Source: Kineosporia sp. NBRC 101731
Lineage (GTDB): Bacteria > Actinomycetota > Actinomycetes > Actinomycetales > Kineosporiaceae
Length of the DNA stretch: 64,000 nt
Assembly: GCF_030269305.1 (NCBI RefSeq)
Contig: NZ_BSTC01000001.1
Location: 881,467-945,466 of the forward strand
Reading direction: 5' to 3'
The translations under genes and the position numbers were made by a program. Positions 1-7,400 of the stretch are shown here, in pieces. The notes beneath the pieces were generated by a model. That model was not told where the DNA came from and ran no database searches. It saw only the letters and a program-made list of their open reading frames with translations. The stretch's first letter is position 1. Each line of letters starts with the position of its first letter.

Positions 1-26
1 CTTCCGGATATGACGAAATCTGGAAG

Positions 27-725
27 ATGCATGGCGTCATGCTTGTGGTTCCGATTGTTCCTCCCGATGCACCTACAGCCCTGCAATTCGCCCTTCGACT
101 GCGGCGGGATGCGTTGATCAGCGGGATTTGCGAGAACTGTGAAGCCACCTTTGCCATTAAAATTGAGGCAGAGGTTCTTGACGTCCCGCTTGCTGGCCTA
201 TTCTTTCCGCACAGAATCACTTGTCCAGGAAATGACGCGTCTACCAAGAAAATGCTTCAAGGCTATCGCCAGGCTAAACACGATGAGAAATTTGATCTTG
301 CCAGTGCGGCGGCTAGTGAGCGTCTTCGAGAAGATGCGGGGAGCAATGGCGTCGAACTAGACGCTGCCGAGTTCGGAGATCGAATCGAGCAACGGATCGC
401 CGAACTCTTATCACCTCCCGTGCCTGTGTGCGAACACCTTGAAAGTGATCCTGATCAGGTCTGGAGCACTTTTATTGCCCACGCTGACTGGAAGTGTGAT
501 GCGTGTTGGGAACAGGAGCGGCAAGAGGTACTTCGAACTGGCACCAAATTCGACGCGATTGAAGAATTTACATGCGATTTGTGTCGTCGATATGCCCCTA
601 AATCTATTGCAAAGCTGGTAATTCGACATGGCATTTTTCTTCTACGAGGTGGAGCATGTGCTCGCTGCCAGGCCCATGAGGCGAGCCAACGAGCTATTGA
701 TGCAACCGTGAGCGGAGGGAACTAG
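27..725 (+). CDS. Zinc-ribbon protein of unknown function, possibly 5'-truncated
   Basis: The 232-residue protein has four CxxC knuckles (Cys35/38, 157/160, 183/186 and 211/214) plus Cys66, which suggests two zinc ribbons or one treble-clef-like assembly. There is no signal peptide or membrane segment, so it is probably cytoplasmic. The reading frame stays open to the left edge of the window, so the ATG at 27 may not be the true start. It ends 2 bases before vapB, and the GGAGG in its last codons serves as the vapB ribosome site, so the three genes look like one operon. Codon use is less GC-biased than in the chromosomal genes further right, which fits acquired DNA. I do not recognise the family. 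A nucleic-acid-binding or regulatory role is only a guess from the zinc knuckles. Confidence 0.6.
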   Translation: MHGVMLVVPIVPPDAPTALQFALRLRRDALISGICENCEATFAIKIEAEVLDVPLAGLFFPHRITCPGNDASTKKMLQGYRQAKHDEKFDLASAAASERLREDAGSNGVELDAAEFGDRIEQRIAELLSPPVPVCEHLESDPDQVWSTFIAHADWKCDACWEQERQEVLRTGTKFDAIEEFTCDLCRRYAPKSIAKLVIRHGIFLLRGGACARCQAHEASQRAIDATVSGGN

Positions 726-727
726 CT

Positions 728-934
728 ATGGTCGAAAAAGGTACAACTGTTGATGACATCGACAGTGAAAGTCTTGCGGCGGCGCAAAAGATGCTCGGCG
801 TGGCCCGGCCGAGAGACGCCGTTAATCAAGCCCTCAAAGAGGCAGTGAGGCGGAAGATGGTGGAGGAATACGTTGATTTCATGAAGACAAATTTATTAGA
901 CCCAGACGAGAGCATTCGGAATGATGCATGGTAG
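728..934 (+). CDS. vapB: VapB-like antitoxin
   Basis: A 68-residue acidic and basic protein with the layout of type II VapB antitoxins of the DUF2191 kind. The N-terminal part (about 10-45) contains the DNA-binding segment with the 'R-x-A-V-N-x-A-L' helix motif common in this family. The C-terminal tail (about 46-68) would wrap around the toxin. The family neutralises a PIN-domain RNase and represses its own operon. The stop overlaps the toxin start by 7 bases (928-934), the usual antitoxin-first coupling. A GGAGG lies about 10 bases before the ATG. Because the upstream zinc-ribbon gene is so close, this antitoxin may be transcribed from a promoter outside the window. Confidence 0.8.
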   Translation: MVEKGTTVDDIDSESLAAAQKMLGVARPRDAVNQALKEAVRRKMVEEYVDFMKTNLLDPDESIRNDAW

Positions 935-1347
935 TCGCACGGTACATGGCTGACACGAGTGCAAATGCGCGCATTCGACACCAACCAGTTGAGGACAGGC
1001 TCGCTCCGCTGATCGACCGCTATCTCGTGGCTACGTGCGCGGTTCTCAATCTGGAAGCCTTATTTTCGGCACGTAGCCCGGTAGAGTACGAGCAGATTTG
1101 GAACTGGCGGAATAGTATTTTCGAGTACGTCGACACTGATGAAAGTTGTATGCAGCGAGCACAAGAGGTGCAGCGTATTTTGGCCGAGCGCTCGTCGCAT
1201 CGCGTCAAACTGCCAGATCTAATCATCGCGGCTACGGCAGAAGCTCATTCGCTGACGTTATTGCACTACGATAAAGAATTCGACCTCATTGCTTCAGTGA
1301 CTAAACAGTCAGTCGAATGGATAGCTCCACAAGGAAGTCTCGCTTAA
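928..1347 (+). CDS. vapC: VapC-like PIN-domain ribonuclease toxin
   Basis: The 139-residue protein has the four acidic positions expected of a PIN-domain nuclease: Asp9 (in A-D-T-S), Glu43 (N-L-E-A-L), Asp97 (L-P-D-L-I-I-A-A) and Asp115 (H-Y-D-K-E-F-D). Length is typical of VapC. Family members cleave tRNA or rRNA when freed from VapB. Its start overlaps the end of the antitoxin gene; a second ATG at 946 would leave only two residues before Asp9 and is a less likely start. All catalytic positions are present, so it should be active. It ends 4 bases from the convergent kinase gene, leaving no room for a separate terminator. Confidence 0.82.
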   Translation: MVVARYMADTSANARIRHQPVEDRLAPLIDRYLVATCAVLNLEALFSARSPVEYEQIWNWRNSIFEYVDTDESCMQRAQEVQRILAERSSHRVKLPDLIIAATAEAHSLTLLHYDKEFDLIASVTKQSVEWIAPQGSLA

Positions 1348-1351
1348 AACG

Positions 1352-2374
1352 CTATTTTCCGGTTCTGGCTACTCGATCGAGCACGATACTGGCATGCGAG
1401 ATCGCTTCAGATCGCTCGTCAAATACCGCAGAGTCACCGCGAATTGCTCTGTATTTTCCGTCCCCCCGGCGGCGATCCAAACCGAAAGAACTGCGCCCCT
1501 TCTTATTGGGAAAAACCCTTGCGCGCCAGGAGTTTTGCCCATCCGCGCTAGTGCCATCCCAGGTATCCTCGCCCAAAACTTGCCAGGACACTACGGGTCG
1601 CGTCGCTTCTAAAGCATGACGCAATTCGCTAGGCGATTTGTAGCGTCGTTCGGCATTAATATGTAGGGCCTTTTTAATAACCTTCCGAAGTGGATCGTGG
1701 ACGTGCGGCAGATAACTGTCTCGCGCTGGAAAACGGCCAAGCCGGATGAGGTCTATAAGATTATCTCCCCAAGCCTCTGTGTCCATGACTGCATCACTGT
1801 TTACTAGACGGTGCAGCGTAACTCCCATTGCGTAAACATCGCCTTGAACACTGTCGATGTATCCAGGGTCGGCCACGGATTCGGGCGGCAGATGAGTGAC
1901 GTAACCGATTGGCGCTTCGGAAACCTGCTCCTTGCCACATGCCAAACCGAAGTCAGAAACTTTGATCGCTCCCGAGGGGGCCAGCATCAAATTCGCCGGT
2001 TTGATATCGCGGTGAAGCATGTTCCGGTTGTGGAGGAACTCAAGACCACGGCACGCATCCTCGATGGCTGATACGGCGTCCCGAACCGGGAGAGCGGACT
2101 TTCCGTAGCGATCGTGGATGCTTCCGTCCGGCAAAAACTCCATTCTGATCACAGGTACATCAAGGACGTGATCAGCGGAATATACTTGAACAACGTTCGG
2201 ATGTTCGGCAAGCGCCATAGCTTGAGCCTCTGCGAAGATACTTCGCCCACCCAAATCTTCGCCATTTTTGAGGTACTTGGCCGCGCATAGGCGGTTCAGT
2301 GCTTCATCTCGCTCAAGCCAAACTTCTCCGAAGTAGCCGCCACCGAGATACCGAATTCGTTCAAATCCTGTCAC
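1352..2374 (-). CDS. Soluble Hanks-type serine/threonine protein kinase
   Basis: The 340-residue protein carries a complete Hanks kinase core: glycine loop G-G-G-Y-F-G at 11-16, ATP lysine Lys33, helix-C Glu49, catalytic H-R-D-I-K-P-A-N at 121-128 and D-F-G at 141-143. No transmembrane helix or PASTA repeat is present, unlike the PknB-type housekeeping kinases. The last ~80 residues form a separate tail rich in Trp, Arg and Gly. The GTG at 2374 is chosen because a perfect AAGGAGG lies 4 bases before it and it overlaps the stop of the upstream gene (GTGA). The frame extends further upstream, but only into that gene. It is the second gene of a two-gene unit with the RuvC-like protein. Substrates are unknown. 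Kinases in mobile DNA often serve phage defence; that role is inference here. Confidence 0.85.
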   Translation of the reverse strand: MTGFERIRYLGGGYFGEVWLERDEALNRLCAAKYLKNGEDLGGRSIFAEAQAMALAEHPNVVQVYSADHVLDVPVIRMEFLPDGSIHDRYGKSALPVRDAVSAIEDACRGLEFLHNRNMLHRDIKPANLMLAPSGAIKVSDFGLACGKEQVSEAPIGYVTHLPPESVADPGYIDSVQGDVYAMGVTLHRLVNSDAVMDTEAWGDNLIDLIRLGRFPARDSYLPHVHDPLRKVIKKALHINAERRYKSPSELRHALEATRPVVSWQVLGEDTWDGTSADGQNSWRARVFPNKKGRSSFGLDRRRGDGKYRAIRGDSAVFDERSEAISHASIVLDRVARTGK

Positions 2375-2829
2375 GAATCCTCCTTGGGAAGGACGGCAGC
2401 GGCAACAATCACCGGATCGCGGCGAGTACTCGGCGTTTGGACGATGCAAGGGACTTGCTCTAGGGCGACTGTCAGTGCTGCTGCGGTCTTCGCTGAAAAT
2501 TTGGCACGCACAGAGGCTCCATACAGCCTGTCGCAAACGATTCCGCGACTCGTCACAGCCTCCGTTACTACACCCTCGGTCTCTGCTCGCGGCACAACAT
2601 TTCCCTTGCCAACAGATTCCGCTAGGCGCATGGAAACCCTGTCCGGCGACCAGCGCTCCAGCATCTCGTGAACCTCTCGGCGAACCCAGACCAAAGTCTC
2701 GCCACGGTCGGCCGTTTTAGGGGCTTCAACAACCCCGTGGTCTACACGCACAGCGTTTAGCCGTGTCTCGCCTTCCAGAACGGCCCAAGCGATCTTGTCC
2801 CTGCCGCATTTCAAACCTAGAACCTTCAC
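2371..2829 (-). CDS. Small RuvC/DUF3010-like RNase H-fold protein
   Basis: A protein of about 152 residues. It opens with V-L-G-L-K-C-G-R-D-K-I-A-W-A-V, which matches the first strands of RuvC-type RNase H folds (usually V-L-G-I-D-P-G), but the catalytic Asp is replaced by Lys. It ends with R-D-P-V-I-V-A-A-A-V, where RuvC has its D-A-x-x-x-A helix. The overall pattern also recalls DUF3010, a small family of RuvC relatives that lack the nuclease acids. The GTG at 2829 has a GAGAGG six bases upstream; a TTG at 2853 is an alternative giving 160 residues. It is translationally coupled to the kinase and is probably first in that operon. A nucleic-acid-sensing rather than cleaving role is inference. 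Confidence 0.5.
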   Translation of the reverse strand: MKVLGLKCGRDKIAWAVLEGETRLNAVRVDHGVVEAPKTADRGETLVWVRREVHEMLERWSPDRVSMRLAESVGKGNVVPRAETEGVVTEAVTSRGIVCDRLYGASVRAKFSAKTAAALTVALEQVPCIVQTPSTRRDPVIVAAAVLPKEDS

Positions 2830-2881
2830 CCGAACCCTCTCACCATCTATCAAGCCGCAAAGAACCGCGAAGCGGACGGAG

Positions 2882-2903
2882 AATATAAGCTACCTATAGG
2901 TAG
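2882..2903 (-). promoter_or_regulatory. Promoter with palindromic operator before the RuvC-like/kinase pair
   Basis: A perfect 14-base palindrome, ctacctataggtag, lies at 2890-2903. Next to it, on the minus strand, TATATT (2882-2887) can serve as a -10 element. The palindrome would sit between -10 and -35, where a repressor would block transcription. No regulator of this pair is identified. The RuvC-like protein or VapB could bind it. Confidence 0.4.
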
Positions 2904-3197
2904 AGGAAGTCGAAATCAGACTGCTGGCGATCGTTGCATTTGCCCCTCTTGATCCAGAAGAGAGTAATTCGGCAGTGCGCGACACTTGCTGGTGACGTCG
3001 TGCCGGGTGGCCCGTCGGGTCGGCGCCGTAGGTGCCGCATGCCCGGCGGAGCTGCCCGGCGTGGGCTCGCCATCAGTTCAGGTGCGCACTCGTTGACGCT
3101 CCGCTCTGGTGAGGCACGACCGTTCATGCGGCCCGGGTAGGTCTGGCGGCTGAGAGGTCGTCGGTAATTCGGCAACCTCACGTAAGTAGCAAAGACT
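2904..3197. other. Intergenic stretch without a convincing gene
   Basis: Between the RuvC-like promoter and the terminator of the metallopeptidase gene there is about 290 bases with no reading frame of convincing codon use. GC content rises here from the lower-GC left block to the usual high level, so a junction between pieces of different origin may lie inside. No repeat of the tRNA-Lys 3' end was seen. Confidence 0.5.
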
Positions 3198-3230
3198 GAG
3201 GTCAGGAGGCACCGCTGGCCTCCTGACCTC
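3198..3230 (-). terminator. Hairpin terminator after the metallopeptidase gene
   Basis: A perfect 13-base-pair stem (arms 3198-3210 and 3218-3230) with a 7-base loop lies 18 bases beyond the stop codon of the minus-strand metallopeptidase gene. No clear T-tract follows, as is common for actinobacterial terminators. Confidence 0.65.
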
Positions 3231-3248
3231 CTGTGCGGCCGACTGGTG

Positions 3249-4454
3249 TCAGGCTGCGTTGGGCCTGCGCAGCACGATCGGTGCGCCATCCCCGCCGAAG
3301 GTCGGACCGGCCGGCCATAGTTCGGCAAGCTCGGTCGGCGTGAGCGGGTGGTGGTAGCTGGTGCTGAGGACCTTCTTGATGGTCTCGGCGTCGGCGTGGT
3401 CACCAAGGTTCATGAACCAGTCCGTGCCGGCCGTGTACGACCACAGGTAGGAGCGCAGTAGCGGCTCGGTGCCACGGTCGGACAGCAGGTTGCCCACCTG
3501 CTCAAGCGTGAGCCACGGGGCCCGGGCCAGCACGTGTTCGGCAATGTCGCGCAGAGGGAGCTCTGCGTTGATGGCGCGGTGGACCTCGCCGCGCACGATG
3601 TGCATGTAGTGGTTGAGGCGGGCCTTGGCCATGAGTGGCTTGTTGTCCGGCTCGGTGTAGATCGGCCACGCGGTCGCCAGACCTTCCAGAAGGCTCTGGT
3701 AGGGCAGGTGCACCGTGAGCGTGCGGACCCAGTCCACGTCTTCGTTCTCGGCGGTCTGGGTGAAGCTGGAGCACTGCAACGCGTGGCCCAACAGTTCGTG
3801 CTGGGCGAAGAACCGCAGGCCGTCCTCGGTGAACACGGCCGTGCGCTGGTTGAACCGCAGCCGTGAGTGATGGCCGGAGCCGTCGACCCAGAATGACCAG
3901 TAGTCGTCGATGTCCACGACCTGCACGTCCACCGTGTACGTAGCCGTCGTCCCGGTGAGCGCGCGCACGGCGGGTTCGGCCTCGTCCGCCAGGACCTGCA
4001 CCTGGGTCGCTGCCCGCTCCAGCGTCATCGGCGTTTCGAGCTGGAAGACCTCGTCGGCGGTCTTGGGGCCCCAGCTCACGCCCAAGTCGGCGTAGGCGTT
4101 GCGGGCCCGCTCACCCAGTTCCACGACGTAGTCCTCGGACCAGCCGGCCGTGCCGCATCCCTGGGTCGCCCGCATGTAGGCATCCAGCTCGGGACGCTCT
4201 CCCAGCACACAGGACAGGTAGGCCAGGTGGGCGCGGGTGGTCTGCTCGACGTGGGTGTCCCCGTCGGCCTTGGCCTGCTGGTTCAGGGACGTCAGGCGGT
4301 CGTGGACCTCGATCCGGCTACTGGCTGGCCTGACGGGTTCGTTGGTGGGGGCGCAGTCGAAGTCGATGACCTGCCGGCCGCCGCGTGATTCCTCGTAGGC
4401 TCCCCAGGAGCGGACGAGGGATTCGACCTGGTCACGCAGTCGCACGGGGCACAT
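3249..4454 (-). CDS. Predicted cytoplasmic zinc metallopeptidase with HELLGH motif
   Basis: The 401-residue protein contains H-E-L-L-G-H at 219-224 and, about 33 residues later, L-L-E-G-L-A-T-A-W with Glu257 as likely third zinc ligand. The H-E-x-x-x-H spacing is that of dipeptidyl peptidase III (M49) rather than the ordinary HExxH of thermolysin-like enzymes. DUF885 proteins have a related HE..GH pattern. No signal peptide is seen. The gene overlaps the end of the upstream HTH regulator by 23 bases, so the two are coupled and probably work together, possibly with the peptidase acting on the regulator as in ImmA/ImmR systems. That relation is inferred from the pairing only. A strong hairpin follows the stop. 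Confidence 0.65.
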   Translation of the reverse strand: MCPVRLRDQVESLVRSWGAYEESRGGRQVIDFDCAPTNEPVRPASSRIEVHDRLTSLNQQAKADGDTHVEQTTRAHLAYLSCVLGERPELDAYMRATQGCGTAGWSEDYVVELGERARNAYADLGVSWGPKTADEVFQLETPMTLERAATQVQVLADEAEPAVRALTGTTATYTVDVQVVDIDDYWSFWVDGSGHHSRLRFNQRTAVFTEDGLRFFAQHELLGHALQCSSFTQTAENEDVDWVRTLTVHLPYQSLLEGLATAWPIYTEPDNKPLMAKARLNHYMHIVRGEVHRAINAELPLRDIAEHVLARAPWLTLEQVGNLLSDRGTEPLLRSYLWSYTAGTDWFMNLGDHADAETIKKVLSTSYHHPLTPTELAELWPAGPTFGGDGAPIVLRRPNAA

Positions 4455-5376
4455 CCCATCGCAGTGTCACGCTCTGGTTGGACCGCAGGTCGCGGCGGTT
4501 CAGGTCGATCACCGTTGCATTCCCCTCGTTCGCCAAGGACAGACTCTCGGCTGCCGTGATCTCGGAGCCGTCAAGACGCTCTTCAACCGCCGTGCAACCG
4601 CTCAGAGCTTCCACCCCGTTCAGCCTCAGCTGCAACCGAAGTGACTCCGTCGGCAGGAAAACGGTCTGGCGCCAGTACAACTCATCGGCGAACTTGCCGC
4701 CGTTGCAGGTGTAGCCGACGGTCGCGGTCTCGCCGGGGTTGATCGCGGGGAAGATCTGACAGGAGAACTTCACCTGCACGCCGACGTCGTGAATGGTCTT
4801 GATGAAGACGTTGCGGTTGCTGTCGGTCTCCTTGACCTCCAGCGGCCCGGTGACGTGCTTGAACCAGATCTGACGCGTCAGCCCGGTGACCGGGGTGTCT
4901 CCGAGGTTCTCCAGGTGGTGCACCTGGGAAATCGTGACGCCACCGTCCGGACCGACATCGAGGGTCACGTCCAGGCGCCGGTCGACCAGCTCACCGACGG
5001 GGGCCGCGAGTACCTGGCCGTTGCTCGGCGGGGTGGCAACAGCATGCGGGGCGGACGTCGTGGTGCGGTTGGCCTCCAGGGCCTCCCACCTGCGCGGTGC
5101 GAGTCCGAGGAAGCTGCCGGGGATGTGCAGGGCGTCGGCGATGCGTTCCATGACGTCGACGGTTGAGACACGGTCCTTGTTCGCCATGATCCGGCTGACG
5201 CGGGACTGGGTGAGGCCGTCGACGGGTGCGGCGATGCGGTCTTGGCTGGCGCCGTCCCACTGCCGCATCAGGCGGAAGATGTGGCCGAAGTCACGCTCGC
5301 GGCAGGCTGTCTGGAAGTCGGCCCGGGCAAGGAGGTCGTCGCCCACCTGGTAGTCGAGTCGTCCGGGCTTTGCCAC
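4432..5376 (-). CDS. HTH-type regulator coupled to a metallopeptidase
   Basis: The 314-residue protein has an N-terminal Xre/HTH_31-like domain (about 30-95), with the recognition part reading D-G-L-T-Q-S-R-V-S-R-I-M-A-N-K-D-R-V-S. The C-terminal half (about 120-310) is predicted mostly beta strand and contains two or three Cys residues; I do not recognise it. It could be a ligand-sensing or partner-binding domain. The ATG at 5376 is preceded by a purine-rich AAGGGGGAA a few bases away. Its 3' end overlaps the metallopeptidase gene by 23 bases. HTH plus metallopeptidase pairs are familiar in actinobacterial accessory DNA and often control mobile elements or toxins, but the target here is unknown. 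Confidence 0.65.
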   Translation of the reverse strand: MAKPGRLDYQVGDDLLARADFQTACRERDFGHIFRLMRQWDGASQDRIAAPVDGLTQSRVSRIMANKDRVSTVDVMERIADALHIPGSFLGLAPRRWEALEANRTTTSAPHAVATPPSNGQVLAAPVGELVDRRLDVTLDVGPDGGVTISQVHHLENLGDTPVTGLTRQIWFKHVTGPLEVKETDSNRNVFIKTIHDVGVQVKFSCQIFPAINPGETATVGYTCNGGKFADELYWRQTVFLPTESLRLQLRLNGVEALSGCTAVEERLDGSEITAAESLSLANEGNATVIDLNRRDLRSNQSVTLRWDVPRATA

Positions 5377-6025
5377 CGTTCCCCCTTGCTGGCCTGGCCT
5401 ATCAGCTTCGTTGCGATCGGTAGCCGGAAGGTTACCGTGCCCAAGTCAACCCTGTATGACGGGTATGCCGGTTTTCAAGCGCTCGGGCGCTCGGAAAGCT
5501 TTCGGCAACCGCTCGGGGCGCCTGTTGCCGGTCCGGATGTCACCTCAGGTTGGCATAGGCGAAAGGTGCGTTTCCGGTCCTGACCAGCCGAAGCAGGCTT
5601 GCACTACCGACCTTTCCCGGGTCGACGCTCAGGTCCTCGGGAGAGGTCGGCTCCAAGGAAGAGAGTCGACAGGAAGTGAAGCTGTGAATCTGGAGGACGT
5701 GCCCCGACCACGTGAGGCGGATCAGCGGGAATGTATCGGCGGGATACCGGCTTCGGCCGGCGTATCGGCTGGGCACCCTGAACGCATCCGACGCGGTCGG
5801 ACTCGCACGAGGAAGTCCCTGGGGGTAGCTGCGATACCCAGGCAGAAGACTCCCGGCCGCTGAGCGGACCCGGGGCGGCGTCCATATCCCCACCGGCTCC
5901 CTCCGCTGGATGGTGGACGCCGGGGTGCGTGTCGGTCCGATCCGGGCGCGACGAGCCGGCACGCACCCACTCATGAACTGCCCGCGCGGGCAACGACGGG
6001 GAAGGCCCGCGCGGGCTTCCTGATT
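5377..6025. other. Intergenic stretch holding the HTH promoter and a palindrome pair
   Basis: About 650 bases upstream of the HTH gene. Long frames exist on both strands but are rich in Arg, Pro and Ser with poor third-position GC, so I treat them as chance. The part nearest 5377 should contain the promoter of the HTH-metallopeptidase pair. The right end holds the twin palindromes at 5980-6016. Confidence 0.5.
5980..6016. repeat. Two identical self-complementary 12-mers
   Basis: gcccgcgcgggc occurs at 5980-5991 and again at 6005-6016, separated by 13 bases. Each copy is its own palindrome, and the two can also pair with each other into one long stem followed by a short T-rich stretch (ttcctgatttt). 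It could be a transcription terminator, a protein-binding site or a cis site of the mobile element. Confidence 0.5.
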
Positions 6026-6349
6026 TTGGCCAACACTGCGGGGTGCTTTGTGGACGTCGTTGCTCTCGTTATCTTGTTGCGCCACAACGGTATTACCGTT
6101 CGCCGGGCCGCATGGCTGCCCCGCGCTGCTGGGTCCCAGAGCGCCCTGGTCGCTTTTCTGGATCCGACGCGTAATCAGCGTGAGGAAGCTCGCGCGCTTC
6201 TACGACAGGCGCCCGGTGTGGACGCGGTGAAGTTCTCCCACATCACGCCCTGGGTCGTGTTCGTGACTCTCTCGCCGGCTGAACGGCGTCCTACTCGGAC
6301 CGGCCGCCGGGCGGCATCCGCTGCTCTACCTGGCTCAAACGGTCGCTGA
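6026..6349 (+). CDS. Doubtful small protein
   Basis: A TTG-started frame of 107 codons. Its middle reads A-L-V-A-F-L-D-P-T-R-N-Q-R-E-E-A-R-A-L-L, followed by G-V-D-A-V-K-F, a pattern typical of small ferredoxin-like folds such as the FtsX extracellular domain. Third-position GC is only moderate and the end overlaps the 3' part of the opposite XRE gene by 59 bases. No good ribosome site precedes it. It may be a chance frame or a decayed gene fragment. Confidence 0.2.
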   Translation: MANTAGCFVDVVALVILLRHNGITVRRAAWLPRAAGSQSALVAFLDPTRNQREEARALLRQAPGVDAVKFSHITPWVVFVTLSPAERRPTRTGRRAASAALPGSNGR

Positions 6350-6701
6350 GCTGCGCCAACTGGTGCTCGATCCTCATCAGGACGGTCACGACCTGGTCGT
6401 CGGCCGGTGACGGGGTCGGGACTGCCGGTGGGGTCGCGACCAGAATTTTGATCAGGTGGTCCTCGGGCCAGTCCAGCGCGCGGGCCAGCGCCTCCAGGGT
6501 CTTGTTCTGCACGCGCCGGCTGGATCCGTGCTGGATCAGGCGCACGGTCGAGACCGAAACCCCTGACAGGCGCACCAGTTCCTGTTGTCCGATCCTCAAC
6601 GCTGCCATCCGCGCGTTGACCGCTGCTGCGACCGCCTGCCAGTCCTCGCCCTCTACCTGCCCTCGGGACGTGTACACCGATGGCAATCCCCGTTCAGCCA
6701 T
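6291..6701 (-). CDS. XRE-family repressor of the integrative element
   Basis: The 136-residue protein has an HTH_3/XRE domain (about 25-85) with Q-Q-E-L-V-R-L-S-G-V-S-V-S-T-V-R-L-I-Q, and a C-terminal amphipathic helix (about 105-130) that looks like a short coiled coil for dimerisation. The ATG at 6701 is chosen because the upstream extension of the frame is unlike protein and lies in the palindrome-rich promoter region. It is transcribed away from the pra-like gene, with 286 AT-richer bases between them. This is the usual position of the repressor that keeps an AICE integrated (pSAM2 uses KorSA, a GntR-type protein, instead). Direct control of pra is inference. Confidence 0.7.
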   Translation of the reverse strand: MAERGLPSVYTSRGQVEGEDWQAVAAAVNARMAALRIGQQELVRLSGVSVSTVRLIQHGSSRRVQNKTLEALARALDWPEDHLIKILVATPPAVPTPSPADDQVVTVLMRIEHQLAQLSDRLSQVEQRMPPGGRSE

Positions 6702-6761
6702 GCACGAAATCTTAACGGCCTTCCCAGCCTTTTCCTGGCGCCCTCCTGACCTTTTTCGAAG

Positions 6762-6814
6762 CCCATGCCAAGGGTGCATATTTTCGAACTGGATTCATAT
6801 GAACATGGCATGGG
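6762..6814. promoter_or_regulatory. Operator/promoter region between repressor and pra-like gene
   Basis: The region 6702-6987 is clearly richer in A and T than its neighbours. It contains the inverted repeat cccatgcca (6762-6770) / tggcatggg (6806-6814), the palindrome ttcatatgaa (6794-6803) between the arms, and two ttttcgaa copies near 6753 and 6781. This is the likely binding zone of the XRE repressor controlling divergent transcription. Confidence 0.5.
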
Positions 6815-6987
6815 AAATATGTACGTGCGAATTGTACCGCTTGCATAACCGTTGAAGCGCGGTTGCCAACCGGTTCACGATGTTCTCGCAGTTCAGACAG
6901 AGCTGACACCGCAGGGAAAGCACCTTCGCCGTTCATCGGGAATGGCCGGGTGCGGGCGGTTGAATACCGAGAACGGGAGTCACCACA

Positions 6988-7374
6988 ATGGCTGTTGAGG
7001 GCCGCATCAATGTTCGTCACGAGGACGTTTTCGCTCAGCCGATCCTGATTCTTTCGGTCGACCCGGTGGAGGACTTCGACAAGCGCAAGGCAGGGAATGT
7101 CGACCCGCAGGAGCTGGACAAGCAGACCGGGATGCGCCTGTGGGCCGTGAGCCTGCTGGACCCCACCGCCCAGCAGGGACGGCGCGAGATCAAGGTGAAG
7201 ATCGCCGCTGATCAGCAGCCGGTTCCCCCGGCCGGCCTGATGGCCCCGGCGGAGTTCGAGGGCTTGCAGGTGATCCCGTACATGGACTCCAACCGGGCCA
7301 AGCCCCGAGTCGCGATCGCCTACCGGGCAGCAGGTTTCCGCGCCCAGGGACGCCAGCGGGCCTCCGCTGCCTGA
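6988..7374 (+). CDS. pra: Pra-like activator of replication, integration and excision
   Basis: The 128-residue protein matches the pattern of the Pra family of pSAM2-type elements: an N-terminal V-F-A-Q-P-I-L-I-L-S strand segment, a 'V-D-P-V-E-D-F-D' turn, a K-V-K-I-A-A-D segment followed by Q-P-V-P-P, and near the C-terminus F-E-G-L-Q-V-I-P-Y. In pSAM2, Pra turns on rep, xis and int and so starts excision and replication. A GGGAG lies about 10 bases before the ATG. It is the first gene of the plus-strand transfer/replication block and faces away from the XRE repressor. A 10-bp hairpin follows it. Confidence 0.75.
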   Translation: MAVEGRINVRHEDVFAQPILILSVDPVEDFDKRKAGNVDPQELDKQTGMRLWAVSLLDPTAQQGRREIKVKIAADQQPVPPAGLMAPAEFEGLQVIPYMDSNRAKPRVAIAYRAAGFRAQGRQRASAA

Positions 7375-7400
7375 CCCGCTCGCCCGGGGTCTGACGGTCT

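Noticed and set aside
2371-2829. Active RuvC Holliday-junction resolvase
   Set aside because: The first catalytic Asp is Lys, other acids are not clear, and a housekeeping ruvC would lie beside ruvA and ruvB.
2894-3406. A 170-codon minus-strand frame overlapping the metallopeptidase 3' end
   Set aside because: Pro/Arg/Ser-rich in a different frame from the real gene and crossing its terminator hairpin.
5411-6085. Overlapping frames on both strands in the gap before the XRE gene
   Set aside because: Poor third-position GC and no ribosome site; they span the promoter of the HTH gene and the twin palindromes.
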